Notes: generated from the sequence alone by a model not told the origin. 64,000 nt of DNA from Pictodentalium vernedei (GCA_031216915.1 CM062292.1:207039262-207103261); one strand, 5' to 3'; counted from the first letter of the stretch, positions 1 through 10,559 are shown. Numbers and translations: made by a program.

Positions 1-121
1 TGTCTCAAAACTTAGGTTTTGACCCCTCGTTGGAACGAACTCGTCGAGCTCGTTCCATTGAGGGATCATAACCTATGTTTTTGCGAGTGTCGTCTGCTTT
101 TCATGTTAGGTAAAGGGTTAA
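1..121. mobile_element. TTAA-flanked palindromic MITE (subfamily A), cut by window edge
   Basis: The right end reads GTTAGGTAAAGGGTTAA, the inverted terminal repeat shared with copies at 625, 53066 and 61322. The inner part carries half of the conserved palindromic core (GACCCCTCGTTGGAACG). The left part lies outside the window. TTAA followed by CCCTTT is the terminus pattern of piggyBac-type elements, so a piggyBac-mobilised MITE is inferred. Confidence 0.7.
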
Positions 122-164
122 GAGGCAGAACTGAGAACGTCGGTGGTGCTGTTATCATATAATG

Positions 165-540
165 AGGGAGCACGGTGGCTCAGTGGTATAGACTGTTGGA
201 CTTCTATGCTAAAGGTCCCAAGTTCGATCCCCGTCCGGGACGACCCGCGTTGTGTCCTTGAGCCAGGCACTTTATCCCGGTTGTCTACATGGATGCACGA
301 TGACGGGTGTACTAAGGCGTACTGCACGTCGATGGTGTACATGTCTTCAACCGCTTTAACCCTGCTTGAGCGGAGCTTGAACAGAGTTAGAATGTTGAGG
401 AGCTGACAGTTGCGCGTCGATGCTCGGTGGTTCTCTCCAGGTACTCCGGCTTCCTCCACCCGTAAAACTGACTCGGCCACGATTAGCCATTGTGCATAAG
501 TTTGTGACCTTAAACACCAATAAATAAACAAATAAATAAC
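165..540 (+). mobile_element. tRNA-headed SINE, near full length
   Basis: The head has tRNA-like promoter boxes: box A near TGGCTCAGTGG and box B near AAGTTCGATCCCC. A body follows that recurs elsewhere in the window (GTGTCCTTGAGCCAGGCAC, GTACTAAGGCGTACTGCACG, GGTGGTTCTCTCCAGGTACT), then an A/T-rich tail with AAATAAA units. ORFs across it are incidental. Confidence 0.8.
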
Positions 541-624
541 CATATAGTGACAATAGCGAAACTTTGAACAAATTCATGTTCAAGTATAATGCTAATAATA
601 AATTTATCTTAAAATCTATTCTCT

Positions 625-825
625 TAACCCTTTACCTAACATAAAAAGCAGACGACACTTGCAAAAAAAATTCTTGAATAATTATTTTTTTTCATTTTTT
701 GTCTCAAAAACATAGGTTATGACCTATGTTTTTGAGACAAAAAATGAAAATATTTTGAAAATTAATTGACGATTTTTGAGAATAGCGCTGGCCGGTTTTG
801 GCCGTTACGTTGGGTAAAGGGTTAA
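625..825. mobile_element. TTAA palindromic MITE, subfamily A
   Basis: It runs from TTAACCCTTTACCTAAC to GTTGGGTAAAGGGTTAA. It contains AAAAGCAGACGACACTTG and a central palindrome around TTTGTCTCAAAAACATAGG. The conserved GACCCCTCG core present in other copies has been lost here, leaving a shorter perfect hairpin. Confidence 0.8.
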
Positions 826-860
826 TCGGGAGAAAAATAGCTAGTATAAAATGAACCACT

Positions 861-1092
861 TTAACCCTTTACCCAACGCAGACGATATCAAAATTTATCA
901 TTTTAAATATAATTTTTTAAAACCTTTGCAACAAATTTCAACAAAACCATATCATGTGACCCCTCGTTGGAACGAGCTCGTCGAGTCACATGATATGGTT
1001 TTGTTGAAATGTTTGGAAAAATAATATTTTTCAACTGCTGAATTAGCATATTACGTGGCCGGATACGGTCGATTCGTTGGGTAAGTGGTTAA
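861..1092. mobile_element. TTAA palindromic MITE, subfamily B
   Basis: It shares the TTAACCCTTTACCCAAC end with subfamily A, but the arms differ (CGCAGACGATATCAAAATTT, CCATATCATGTGACC). The GACCCCTCGTTGGAACGAGC core is the same as in subfamily A. The right end is GTTGGGTAAGTGGTTAA with one change from consensus. Confidence 0.8.
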
Positions 1093-1524
1093 AGAGTAGG
1101 CCCTATTTAATAAAATAAACAGTGAGGCTTAGTAACGAAGTGTGACGTAACGTTCAAACTACGCCAGTCACATTCAGAGCCATAAATTTTCCGGAATGTC
1201 CCGAGGGGGGGGGGGGGGTCGGCAAAAAAAGTTCCGGACACGAGACCTGGGTGGATGGGTCGGTGGCTGGTCAGGGGCTCGAAAAACGCGTTTTTGCTCT
1301 ATTTTGCTTTTTTTTTTTCTTAAGGGTGCATTTAAGCTTAAAACAGCTTCCCTTGCCTTAACAATCATAATAGCATGTTCTTCTAGTATATACACACCTG
1401 CATAATACTTGAATGTACTACTATTGAACACTTTTTGCTCAACCGTGAAGTCATAATAGGCATTCCCACTGGAGATGAGACTGACTTGAGACATTGTTAT
1501 GTAACGATTGTGTATTGACCAGCA
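1093..1524. other. Intergenic, no gene seen
   Basis: It holds a run of 14 G at 1205-1218 and a short T-run. ORFs here are low-complexity readings of these tracts. I see no domain and no splice-flanked exon. Confidence 0.6.
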
Positions 1525-1925
1525 GGGGGCGCGGTGGCTTTGCGGTGACCGGTTCTCGTCAGATTACCGAAGTTAAGCAACGTCGAGCCCGGTTAGTCCT
1601 TGGATGGATGACCGTTTGAGCGATCGATTCGGACTCCCGCGCTGTGTATTTGGGCAAGGCACTTAACCCTCATTGTCCACATGGGGGCACAATGACGCCG
1701 TGTACTAAGGCGTACTGTACGCCCGATGATGCGCATGTCTTCAACCAATCTAGCCCTGACTGTGCTGCAGTGCGGAGTTAATATGTTGGGGAGCTGGCAG
1801 CTGCTTGTCGTTGCTCGGTGGTTCTCTCCGGGTACTCCGGTTACCTCCAGCCGTAAAACAGTCACGGTCATGATTAGGCATTGTGCATAAGTATGTGACC
1901 TTACAAACCAAGAAATAAATAAATA
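1525..1925 (+). mobile_element. 5S-rRNA-headed SINE, full length
   Basis: The head reads TTCTCGTCAGATTACCGAAG, TTAAGCAACGTCGAGCCCGG and TTAGTCCTTGGATGGATGACC, which matches the internal region of 5S rRNA including its promoter part. The body after about 1640 is the same as in the tRNA-headed SINEs of this window (TTGGGCAAGGCACTTAACC, GTACTAAGGCGTACTGTACG, GGTGGTTCTCTCCGGGTACT). It ends in AAATAAATAAAT. This is a chimeric 5S-type (SINE3-like) element. Confidence 0.85.
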
Positions 1926-2302
1926 TTGACCAGCACTGATTAAAAATAGTACTATGGAGACTTCAAATTTAAATAACATCAAATCATCACAGCTGCATGT
2001 AACACTAAACCCAGTTTGAAACAATGACCACTGTTCAATATATACTACTCACAATTTGCTAAGGATCACTCATATATTCGGGATATTTCAGTGTATGTTC
2101 GAGAATGGTTACCACATAAGGTAAACGGGTTATCCTATCAATATTTGAATGATTGTACCATACTCACAATAATTAGTGATGATAAAGCATGCCGTTAACA
2201 GTAGGTCAGAGTCATTCTAGAGATGTTGTCTTTGGGTTGTATGCTCTCGAAATTAATGTGCCAGCTTACCTTTAACATGTCAGTAGTCTTTGCATAGCTT
2301 TT
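1926..2302. other. Intergenic, no gene seen
   Basis: AT-rich sequence between a SINE and a Tc1 remnant. I see no convincing feature. It may contain the 5' end of the adjacent transposon, but no inverted terminal repeat could be fixed by eye. Confidence 0.5.
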
Positions 2303-3310
2303 GTGTGTCACACTAAATGTTGTTATGCCAGAGGATGCCATATTAGTGTTCCGGAATTGTCCAGGGCAATAGGGATGATACAGTCTGGCACGTTCCAACG
2401 TCAGGTTGAAGCAGAGCTCAGCGTTAGCCAGGGTGTCATCTCAAGGGCATGGGACCGTTACAACACGCATGGGAATGTTCAGAGAATCCATGGTGGTGGT
2501 CGTCAGCGCATCACGACAGCTCGCCAGGACCGTTATTTGGTCACGACTGAAAGTCGGAACCGCACCCTACATGCTACGACCCTACAAAATGACCCCAAGA
2601 AAGTGAATGGTGTACGAGTTTCTCGTCAAACAATCCGTAACAAACTCCATGCTGTAGGATGCCGCGTGAGGAGACCCACTGTTCGTGTCCCGTTACAGCC
2701 TAGACACCTGCGACATCGACTGCAATGGTGCAGTGAACGCCTCAACTGGACAGCACGTCAATGATCGAACGTCCACTTCATAGATGAGTTGAGGTTCTGT
2801 ATAGACATCCTAGACAGGCATGGTCTAGTGTGGAGAAGACGAAATGGGAAGTTTGCCGACATTATAGTTCGAGAACACGATCGGTATGGTGGCAGGTCTG
2901 TTATGGTTTGGGGTGGTATGAATTCAGCTGACTACACAGATCTCAACCTCGTCCAGGGCGGCATTCTGAACGGTCGGAGACACCGGGACACGATTCTGGA
3001 CCCCTTTGTGAGAAAGTACGCGGGAGCTAGGGCTGAGGAAATTCCGAATTCATCCCGATGGACTGTAATGCCAGACCACACCGATTCCGACCAGTAAACT
3101 AATACCTGGAAGTTGGGGAAATCGAAAGAATGGGCTGACCAGCGCGAGTTCACGTGGCATCAACCCAGTTGAGCATTCCTGGGACCGACTGCAGGCTGCG
3201 GTTACAGATCAACTAGTGCATCCTCGCATCCTACACGAGATGGGTCACGCTCCGTTGGAGGAATAAAGGAACATGCCCCAGCAAATCTTCCGCGCATTCG
3301 GCGATGGAAA
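2303..3310 (+). pseudogene. Tc1/mariner-like transposase remnant
   Basis: A DDE transposase of the Tc1 type. The N-terminal part (2303-2761) has a helix-turn-helix-like region ending in HGGGRQR, then RVSRQTIRNKL, a typical second DNA-binding helix. An in-frame TGA at 2762-2764 interrupts the gene. The frame then resumes with HFIDELRF (first catalytic Asp), VWRR and GGRSVMVWGGM. After about 3035 the frame is lost, but remnants of the PDLNPVEH-type third motif are visible near 3160 (AACCCAGTTGAGCATTCCTG). It is non-functional as written, and its terminal repeats were not identified. Confidence 0.8.
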
Positions 3311-3524
3311 TCTTGGACGCTCGTGCAGGTCAAACGGGAAACTGAGGTTGATACAGACTTTGCTGAGTTGCTAGGATTAAAATTTAACAGTGCTTTAATT
3401 TTGTTTTTGATTTACTGAAAATGGTTATCTTTCGTTCTATTCCAGATTGAATGCAAAGTCCTCCCCTAATCCATTGCAATGTCCACCCCTAATCCATTAT
3501 CATGAGTTAGTGATATCCTTTATC
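3311..3524. other. Intergenic, no gene seen
   Basis: Sequence 3' of the transposase remnant. It contains a short repeated phrase, CCCCTAATCCATT, at about 3464 and 3486. No coding signal. Confidence 0.5.
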
Positions 3525-4060
3525 AAAAATTAATCATGTTCCAATAAGAGTAAAATCCTCGTCCTCTAATTGGATGAGACCTGGCGTAGTTTCTTTTATG
3601 TTTACGGCTCCAGTAGCAAATGTTACCTCCTGACGCCACAACGCAAAATATTTTAGATGACGTCGCCCGTTTCGTAATTGCTTCATCAACGGAGTGACTA
3701 GCAAACCGCTTCATTTTTCTGGATGTTTCACACGTGCAGCAGACGTTGTTTTCGGATGAAGTGTTGTTTAAATTGCAAACCGATTTACGATTTGCGATTT
3801 GAACTAAGATGGAATGAGTTTATCTGCTTAATGATTATTTATCCAGTGCAATCGTGGGGACGCGAGAGGTTTATTTAATAAACCTGTGATCGTTAAAAGT
3901 TGCCTTGCAGAAGGCAACTTTTAACGATCACAAGTTTATGTTCAACCGAGACGCGAAGTTGAACAATACGCTTCGCGTCTCAGTTGAACATAAGCTCCAA
4001 GCAGCAAACCTCAGACCATGTTACCGTCAATTCATCACAATAACTTTTCCGTCGAATATA
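3525..4060 (-). repeat. Dispersed foldback repeat, copy 1
   Basis: It matches 56390-56995 in the opposite orientation over about 500 bp with scattered differences (shared phrases: AACTAAGATGGAATGAGTTT, GACGTC, TTATTTATCCAGT). It has two internal hairpins: TTAAAAGTTGCCTTG with its complement at about 3894-3925, and a second around TTATGTTCAACCGAGACGCG at about 3935-3993. A non-autonomous DNA transposon is the likely nature. Confidence 0.75.
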
Positions 4061-4284
4061 AATTTGGAATGCAAAAATGATCCTCCAGTATATGGGTGAT
4101 CCTTAGTAAATTGTGAATAGAAAAGATATATCACTAATAAACAAGCTGATGTGCATCTGGCCCTAACAGAGGGTGTGGTGGTTTGAAAGATTCAAAACAG
4201 CTATTCATCTTTATGATACAGTACTAACATGGACATTGTCATGCACCAAAACAACTGAACTTGTTGTTGTTGACGAGACCTTGT

Positions 4285-4355
4285 TTAACCCTTTACCTAA
4301 CATGAAAAGCAGACGACACTTGGAAAAAAGATTCTTGAATAACTCATTTTTTTCA
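4285..4355. mobile_element. TTAA MITE subfamily A, left-end fragment
   Basis: It begins TTAACCCTTTACCTAACATG and continues AAAAGCAGACGACACTTGG as in complete copies. The palindromic core and right end are absent. Confidence 0.65.
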
Positions 4356-4745
4356 AATCCCTTCAAATATACGACCTGTAGACAGTTCTAAACAAATCAA
4401 GGTCACTTGCCCGTGTGGTCGTCACGGCTGTCCGATTACGACCAAGATAGGACGTTCTCATCTAGACATTTTACCGAGTCATCCTGCCAATTTACACTGC
4501 AATCCCTTCATCAATGAAAACCTGTAGACTTTTCTAGGTCCCTGCGGCAGTCACGGTTAACGGAACCCGACCAAAATAGGACATTCTCTTTCAGACATTA
4601 TACTGACTCATCCTACCAAGTTACAATGAAATCTCTTCATAAATACGACCTATATACTGTGTTAAATGTCTCCGGGTTTCCAATCCACGCAGCCGTCACG
4701 ATTGACCGATCGCGACCAAACTGGTACGTTCTCGTCTAGACATGA
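4356..4745 (+). repeat. About 130-bp tandem repeat, three degenerate units
   Basis: Each unit carries a CTTCA...ACCT start, a GTCACGGCTG/GTCACGATTG phrase, CGACCAAGATAGGACGTTCT or variant, and TCATCCT(G/A)CCAA. The units differ by roughly a fifth of positions, so the array is old. Confidence 0.65.
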
Positions 4746-5145
4746 CCTCGGACCTGCACATGAAATTCAGCGACGATCGGACAAGAACTACGGGTTTGCC
4801 TGTGCTAAAGAAAATGTTAACAGACTTAGAGACTCACAGATTTATAGACTCACAGACTTACAGATTCGTTAACTCACAGACTTCCGCAAACGTGATCGCA
4901 ATAGGTGTGCATGGTTCAGTATAGTTTCGCTAGGCGGTTGGTGCCGAAGAAAACTGTCTCGGCGTGGGTTTGAACCCCCGCCATGCCAATGTAAACAAAA
5001 CCAGCGTCCTTTCTTAATTCTATGGCATCCGAGAAATTTGAAAAAGACAAGTGTCGCTGATTTCTTCTGAGATGCAGTTCATAGAATTAGGTAGTTAGAT
5101 GCATATGGAACGCCACACCTGCCTTATGTGGCGCCCTCGTAATAT
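4746..5145. other. Intergenic, no gene seen
   Basis: It contains a short tandem series of GACTCACAGATTTATAG-like units at about 4827-4885. Nothing else is recognisable. Confidence 0.5.
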
Positions 5146-6057
5146 ATGCATATCGTTCGTCAATATATGCTTATCGTTCTTCAATATGTGCATATCATTT
5201 GTCTTTATATGATTATAGTTTGTCTTTATATGCTTATAGTTTGTCTTTATATGCCTATCATATGTATAGATATGCATATCGTTCGTCAATATATGCCTAC
5301 CATTTGTCTATGTATGCTTATAGGATTGCAATTCAAACTATGCGCATCGTTCTTCAATATATGCATATCATTTATCTAAATATTCTTATAGTTTGTCTTT
5401 ATACGCCTATAGTTTGTCTTTATATGCTTATCATATGTCTAGATATGCATATCGTTTGTCAATATATGCATATCGTTTGTCAATATATGCATATCTTTTG
5501 TCTTTATATTCTTATTAGAAAGCTATATATGCACATCGTTTGTCAATATATGCATATAGTTTGTCAATATATGCATATCGTTTGTCTTTATATGCATATT
5601 GGTGTATACTATATGCATGTCAGTTGTCTATATATGCATGCCGTATGTCTTTATGTGGTTATAGTTTGTCTTTATATGCTTATAGTTTGTCTTTATATGG
5701 CTGTCATATGTCTAGATATGCATATCGTTTTCAATATATGCATTTCGTTTGTCAATATATGCATATCATTTGTCTTTATATGCGTATCATGTGTCTAGAT
5801 ATGCACATCGTTTGTCAATATATGTATATAGTTCGTCAATTCATGCATATCGTTTGTCTTTATATGCATATCGTTGTATATTATATGCATATCAGTTGTC
5901 TATATATGCATACCGTTTGTCTTTATATGATTGTAGTTTGCCTTTATATGCATATCATTTGTCAATATATGCTTATCGTCTGTTGATAATGCTTATAGAT
6001 TGTCTATATATGCGTATCATTCGACATTATATGCATATATACTTAGACATTATATGA
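5146..6057 (+). repeat. 21-bp minisatellite, about 0.9 kb
   Basis: The basic unit is close to TATATGCATATCGTTTGTCAA and is repeated about 40 times with point changes and small indels. Because 21 is a multiple of three and the unit lacks stops in several frames, it gives long overlapping ORFs of MHIVCQY-type heptapeptides. These are not genes. Confidence 0.9.
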
Positions 6058-6089
6058 CATTTCATTATAGTATGTTGCGTTAAAATAGC

Positions 6090-6920
6090 GGAATTAAAAT
6101 TGGAATTCTGTTCGCGGAATTATTTTACACCGGTTGAAACCATGCAGATACTATCGACTGCAGGACGGCTATGATTGAATTACAAGCTCAACGGCAGAAC
6201 TAGGAGTGAAAACTTAGAGAAATATCGAAAGATTATGTTGGAATAACTATTTAAATTGGTGCTTTCTTTTTCATTTTCGTTCCACTTCCCCATGTAGTAT
6301 ATACAGTTTTTCTACAATCCCAGCCTCTGCGCTCGAAATTATGTCGGAGGACCAGGTCAAAGCTGCATTAGCAGCAATTAACACGGAAACTTTGAACTCG
6401 AGATTTGAAGCAGAACGGATCTCGGGTAGACTTGTAAGACAGCTTTTAGATGACAATCTGCAAAGATTAGGAATATCAACAATAGGAGACAGATTAAGAT
6501 TTAGAGCCAAAGCATCAGGGTACATACAATGTACAGTGACATTCGGGGTCATTGTAAACGGGTCAGGGAAAACCGAAAACTGCAGATCTGATGTAAACAT
6601 TGATCCGGTTGACCGATCGATGTTCCCGATTTAAAGAAGCTGACACACATTGCAGTGATCGCAGTTCACCAGGAATGAAAGGTTTTGAGGACGTATCGCC
6701 CCAAAACCAGTTCGTCCAGTATCACTATCAGGACGGGTCCCACTAAACACCCTAAATCACCCAAATGCCCACACAATATTATATAGGGTTTGGGAACTTT
6801 ACGCCCAGGTGGTTTCAGCCCCGAAAGGTTTCGGCCTTGGGAAATATCGGTCACCACTTGTGGGAAGTTTCAGCCTTGAGAATTCAGTCTCTATCACTAG
6901 TATCAGTGACGTACCGGCAG
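6090..6920 (+). repeat. Left arm of a 2.9-kb inverted duplication
   Basis: The sequence from about 6090 (GAATTAAAATTGG) to 6919 (GTGACGTACCGGCA) is the reverse complement of about 8270-9110 with moderate divergence. The arms enclose a spacer of about 1.35 kb with unrelated sequence. Confidence 0.8.
6341..6634 (+). CDS. SAM-like domain ORF fragment (left arm)
   Basis: A 97-residue ORF starting MSEDQVKAALAAI. Residues about 22-59 (RISGRLVRQLL, NLQRLGISTIGDRLRFR) have the pattern of a sterile-alpha-motif domain: a hydrophobic helix, then LGI, then a GDRLR-type final helix. SAM domains mediate protein oligomerisation. The remainder (CTVTFGVIVNGSGK) is not recognised. It may be a real 5' exon or a captured fragment. 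A diverged inverted copy lies at 8613-8855. I see no downstream exons on this side. Confidence 0.4.
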   Translation: MSEDQVKAALAAINTETLNSRFEAERISGRLVRQLLDDNLQRLGISTIGDRLRFRAKASGYIQCTVTFGVIVNGSGKTENCRSDVNIDPVDRSMFPI

Positions 6921-8105
6921 CCAGAGGGGGCATGCCCCCCCCCCCCCCCCCTAAACAGGTCGGGGATTTTTACCGATTAGACTATTATAGTCCGCTCGGG
7001 CTATTTTAGCCCAATCGGGCTATACATTTCAATAGAAAACGCGACATTTCATGAAAAACCTCAAATGGCGAAAAATGCCAGAAAAATTTCGATACCGGTA
7101 TTTCAGTGTCAGCACACACAGGCCTTAAAAGGTTTCAATAGGCCTTCACATGCAGTCTATAATTTCTTTCCTCTTTAATTTTGACAATAACTCGACTGAA
7201 ATTTCAGTTTTGAACTTTTAATTCTAAGTTTAAAAAATAACTGTTGGGGAAGATGGAGGAGGGTTGGGGGTAAATAATAAACAGCTTCAAAATGCAGTAT
7301 TGGGGTTATTGCTGAATTGTAAGGAATACTTGCAACCCTATTCATTTTCTCTGAAGGAAATTCATTTTCTAATTTTGTTAGGGTCAAGAGGGGTCATGCT
7401 AAAAAGTTCAGGTTTGGAAAGCCTGCTTTTGTCACACCATTTGTCACATAATTTGAAAAATTTTAACTTTATTAGGCAAATTGAAGAGAAAAGTTAAAAC
7501 AGTAACTGTTACCGGTATGAAATAAATCCTGACCCTTTTTCTATGGAAATTAGCAAGATTTTAACACTCTCCAAACCACAAATTTTCTCCAAAATAATAA
7601 CCCTTTTCAGACAAATCATGAATCATCCCCCTTTTCACTCTTATTCCTTAGTCAGTTTGGGTAATTTTTTGTGTGTTTGTTTTCGCTCTTTTTTTGCCTC
7701 TTTGCATAACATAACAAAAATCATTCTTTTAAAAAAATATTTTAAAACTAAAATAAAATTAAATGTTATGCTCATACCCAGTCGCCGAATAATAAAATCT
7801 CACTTTCAAAATTGTTTTTTTCAACATTTGGAATTATAACTTGGGTGGAGTTGAAAGTGTACAAATACATATGATACAACTGCTTTATCTTTATGTCTGC
7901 AACCAGTTGAGTGCAAGGACAGGTGTTTGTTGGGTTTAATAATTAGTAATTTGTTTTGTTTTGTTTGTTTTGTTTTTGTGTGTTTCACTGGTCAAGTTGG
8001 GTAGAAATAAGTTGTAAAAATAAACAAATCCTTGTGCTGGTAGTTATAAGAAAAATCCTCAAAGTTCAAAACAAATACAATGCAATTATTGAATTTATTC
8101 CTGCT

Positions 8106-8149
<44 letters not shown>

Positions 8150-8160
8150 TTCTTTCTCTC

Positions 8161-8192
<32 letters not shown>

Positions 8193-8194
8193 CA

Positions 8195-8226
<32 letters not shown>

Positions 8227-8264
8227 CTCTCTGCGGATCTTCAGGCATTTTTACTTTTATAAAA
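6921..8264. other. Spacer of the inverted duplication
   Basis: It holds a run of 17 C at 6935-6951, AT-rich sequence with no supported gene, and a CT microsatellite near its right edge. ORFs at 7264-7497 and 7543-7839 are AT-rich and match nothing I know. Confidence 0.5.
8106..8232 (+). repeat. (CT)n microsatellite
   Basis: A nearly uninterrupted CT dinucleotide run of about 125 bp with a few TCC and TTC breaks. Confidence 0.97.
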
Positions 8265-9110
8265 AAAAAATGCCGGTACGTCACTGATACTAGTGATAGG
8301 GACTGAATTTCCGAGGCTGAAACTTTCCACTAGTGGTGGCCGAAACTTCCCAAGGCCGAAACTTCCCAGGGCCTAAAGTTCCCAAACCCAAGTTAATGTT
8401 GTATGGGCATTTGAGTGTATTTGGGTGATTTCGGGTGTTTAGTGGGACCCGTCCTGATAGTGATACTGGAAGAACTGGTTTTGGGGCGATACGTCTCCTA
8501 AACCTTTCGTTCCTGGTGAATTGTGATCACTGCAATGTGTGTTAGTTTCTTTCATTCGGGAACATCAATCGATCTCAGAAACATCGATCGGTCAACAGGA
8601 TCAATGTTTACATCAGATCTGCAGTTTTCGGTTTTCCCTGACCCGTTTACAATGACCCCGAATGTCACTGTACATTGGCGCTTCGGCTCTAAATCTTAAT
8701 CTATCTCCTATAATTGTTAATTTTCCTAATCTTTGCAGATGGCCATCTAAAAGCTGTCTTACAACTCTACCCGAGATCCGTGCTGCTTCGAATCTCGGGT
8801 ACAAAGTTTCTATCTCAATCGCTGCTAACGCAGCTTTGACCTGGTCCTGCGACATAATTTTGAGCGCAGGGGCAGGGATTGCAGAAAAACTGTAAATACT
8901 ACATGGGAAAGTGGAACGAAAATTAAAAAGAAAGTACCAATTTAAATAGTTATTCCAACATAATCTTTCAATATTTCTCAAACTTTTCACTCCTAGTTCT
9001 GTTGCTGAGCTTGGAATTCAACCATAGCAGTCGTGCAGTCGATAGTATCTGCATAATATCAACAGGTGAAAAATAATTCCGAGAACAGATTTCCAATTTT
9101 AATTCGGTTG
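8265..9110 (-). repeat. Right arm of the 2.9-kb inverted duplication
   Basis: The reverse-complement partner of 6090-6920. Shared landmarks include TGCCGGTACGTCACTGATAC, the SAM-like ORF and TTATTCCAACATAATCTTTC. Several small indels separate the arms. Confidence 0.8.
8613..8855 (-). pseudogene. SAM-like domain ORF fragment (right arm)
   Basis: It starts MSQDQVKAALAAI and keeps RISGRVVRQLL and IIGDRLRFR, so the SAM-like core is conserved relative to the left-arm copy (6341-6634). After the core it diverges through a frameshift. One extra residue lies in the LG-TI-GDR turn. Divergence while the frame is kept over the core hints at past constraint. Whether either copy is expressed cannot be seen. 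Confidence 0.4.
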
Positions 9111-9117
9111 TGTCACT

Positions 9118-9305
9118 TCACATGTATTTTTCCAATTGTCGCAGCTGGTCACGTATGTTTTGTTCGGTCAGATACGCAAGCATTGGGTTATCTTTGTCGC
9201 GACGTTGCATCAGCAATTTGAAGCCAATTTGGCATTTAAGGAGTGTATTTTCAGATTTGTTGACCAAGATATTCTTGATCTGCCTGCACCTCGGACAATT
9301 ACCAC
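9118..9305 (-). CDS. Candidate terminal exon, unknown protein
   Basis: On the minus strand an acceptor (CCTTTGCTTAG) is followed by an open frame ending at a TGA (9118-9120). The frame includes CPRCRQIKNILVN and LTEQNIRDQLRQLEKYM. The look is protein-like: a CxxC pair, then a charged helical C-terminus. I do not recognise the family. The exon boundaries and phase relative to the candidate exon at 9572-9710 do not fit simply, so an additional exon or a different acceptor would be needed. Confidence 0.35.
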
Positions 9306-9571
9306 CTAAGCAAAGGAATTCACAAGGTTATGGCTCTGTCCAACATAATACATATAAATACGACGCAGGCAGTGGGAGGAAGTAATCAATGTCGCATTTT
9401 CAGAACAGAAAAGGGAAATAGACTCGTCTCTACATATGAAGCACAGAAAAAAAAATATATATTGTCTGATCCATAATAGTATGTAGCGGTCATTTAAAGT
9501 TATAGAACTAAGATCTGTTATGGAGCCTTGTGATAATGCTAAATTTGGATTTGAATGAAAAACTATATCAC

Positions 9572-9710
9572 CTTGGCAATTGTATCCACAACTGTACACT
9601 TTGCCTCTCTCTGAACTGCCACTTTCGTCTTTCCATTCGCCAATTTCTTCAATTTTGTTATCAATGTGTCCGAAACATTTAAAAAGGTGTCATAGTTTCT
9701 TCCAATAGAA
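9572..9710 (-). CDS. Candidate internal exon, unknown protein
   Basis: 139 nt on the minus strand between a strong acceptor (TTTTTCTTCTTGTAG) and a donor (AAG then GTGATA). One frame is open throughout and includes YDTFLNVSDTLITKLKKLA and TKVAVQREAKC. It lies about 270 bp upstream of the other candidate exon on the same strand, so both may belong to one gene or a gene remnant. No family is recognised. Confidence 0.4.
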
Positions 9711-9759
9711 CTACAAGAAGAAAAACATGTTTCTTTACACAGGTTCGAGACCTCCCCCT

Positions 9760-9778
9760 CCCCCCCCCCCCCCCCCCC
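9760..9778. repeat. Poly-C tract
   Basis: A run of 19 C on the + strand, following a shorter C-rich stretch, then ACACACAC. Confidence 0.95.
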
Positions 9779-9944
9779 ACACACACACTTTTTACAGTGT
9801 ATAATTTAAGTCAACTTTGTATGTCGTGGCCGTTTTTATTAGAAATTCAAATTCCCTTTCTCGATCGCATAAGGAATATCTCTTTCGGTTATCGAAAAGA
9901 AAAGTACAGAACAATTGAAAGCTCACACAGGGAGAAAGAGCGAA

Positions 9945-9985
9945 ATAGAGAGAGAGAGAGAGAGAGGGGGGGGGCACGGACTTAT

Positions 9986-10029
<44 letters not shown>
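9945..10029 (+). repeat. (GA)n microsatellite, interrupted
   Basis: GA repeats broken by a short G-run and GCACGGACTTATCGG. ORFs encoding RE dipeptide repeats here are artefacts. Confidence 0.95.
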
Positions 10030-10031
<2 letters not shown>

Positions 10032-10559
10032 ACAGTCCTGTGCTCACGAATGCGGACAGAGAATGACGGCCGCTTCGCGCCTGGGTCGCGATCTAGTCGA
10101 AATTATCTGCCTGCTTTCGTCCCTGCAACGCTAAAGAATCTCACCCGCCGAAAGAGAAATTCGAGAACATTGAATTTGAGATGCTATTTCCGTTTGATTT
10201 TCTTCATGTGCTCTTTTGTTTGACAGTGTAAGAAATCTCGACAAACTGATGTTTGTGAGTCGCGATCAAATCGTGATCTGATCGAAAAAGGACCGTTTTT
10301 TGTAAGCACAGCACTGTACTTCTACATCTCGTTGAATACTAGGACATTTTTACGACATTTTGTGTTAAAAAAGAACCTCCACGCTTTGTGTTAATCTTCC
10401 CAAATCAAATATATATAAAAAAGAAAGTATAATAAACTTTGAGGAGCTATTTTTTAGTATTATCGACTTTAATCCCAAACAAATTATTGTAAATTCATAT
10501 TTCGAGTCAAGCTGTATGAATTCGCATAATTTCATATTCTTACTGTTGCCAGCGTCACG
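10030..10559. other. Intergenic, no gene seen
   Basis: No recognisable repeat or coding sequence, apart from a short AT-rich segment near 10400. Confidence 0.5.

Noticed and set aside
165..250. Functional tRNA gene
   Set aside because: Box A and B are present but the arms do not form a clear cloverleaf, and the same segment heads several SINE copies.
1525..1640. Functional 5S rRNA gene
   Set aside because: Only the inner part of 5S is present and it is fused to a SINE body with an AAAT tail.
5199..5986. Long overlapping ORFs of YAYSLSL and MHIVCQY repeats
   Set aside because: They are frame readings of a 21-bp minisatellite; all frames look alike and there is no start or stop context of a gene.
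5146..6057. CRISPR-like array
   Set aside because: The repeats are contiguous, without unique spacers, and the DNA is animal.
7956..8306. Leu-Ser repeat ORFs
   Set aside because: They translate a CT microsatellite.
9797..10223. Arg-Glu repeat ORFs
   Set aside because: They translate a GA microsatellite.
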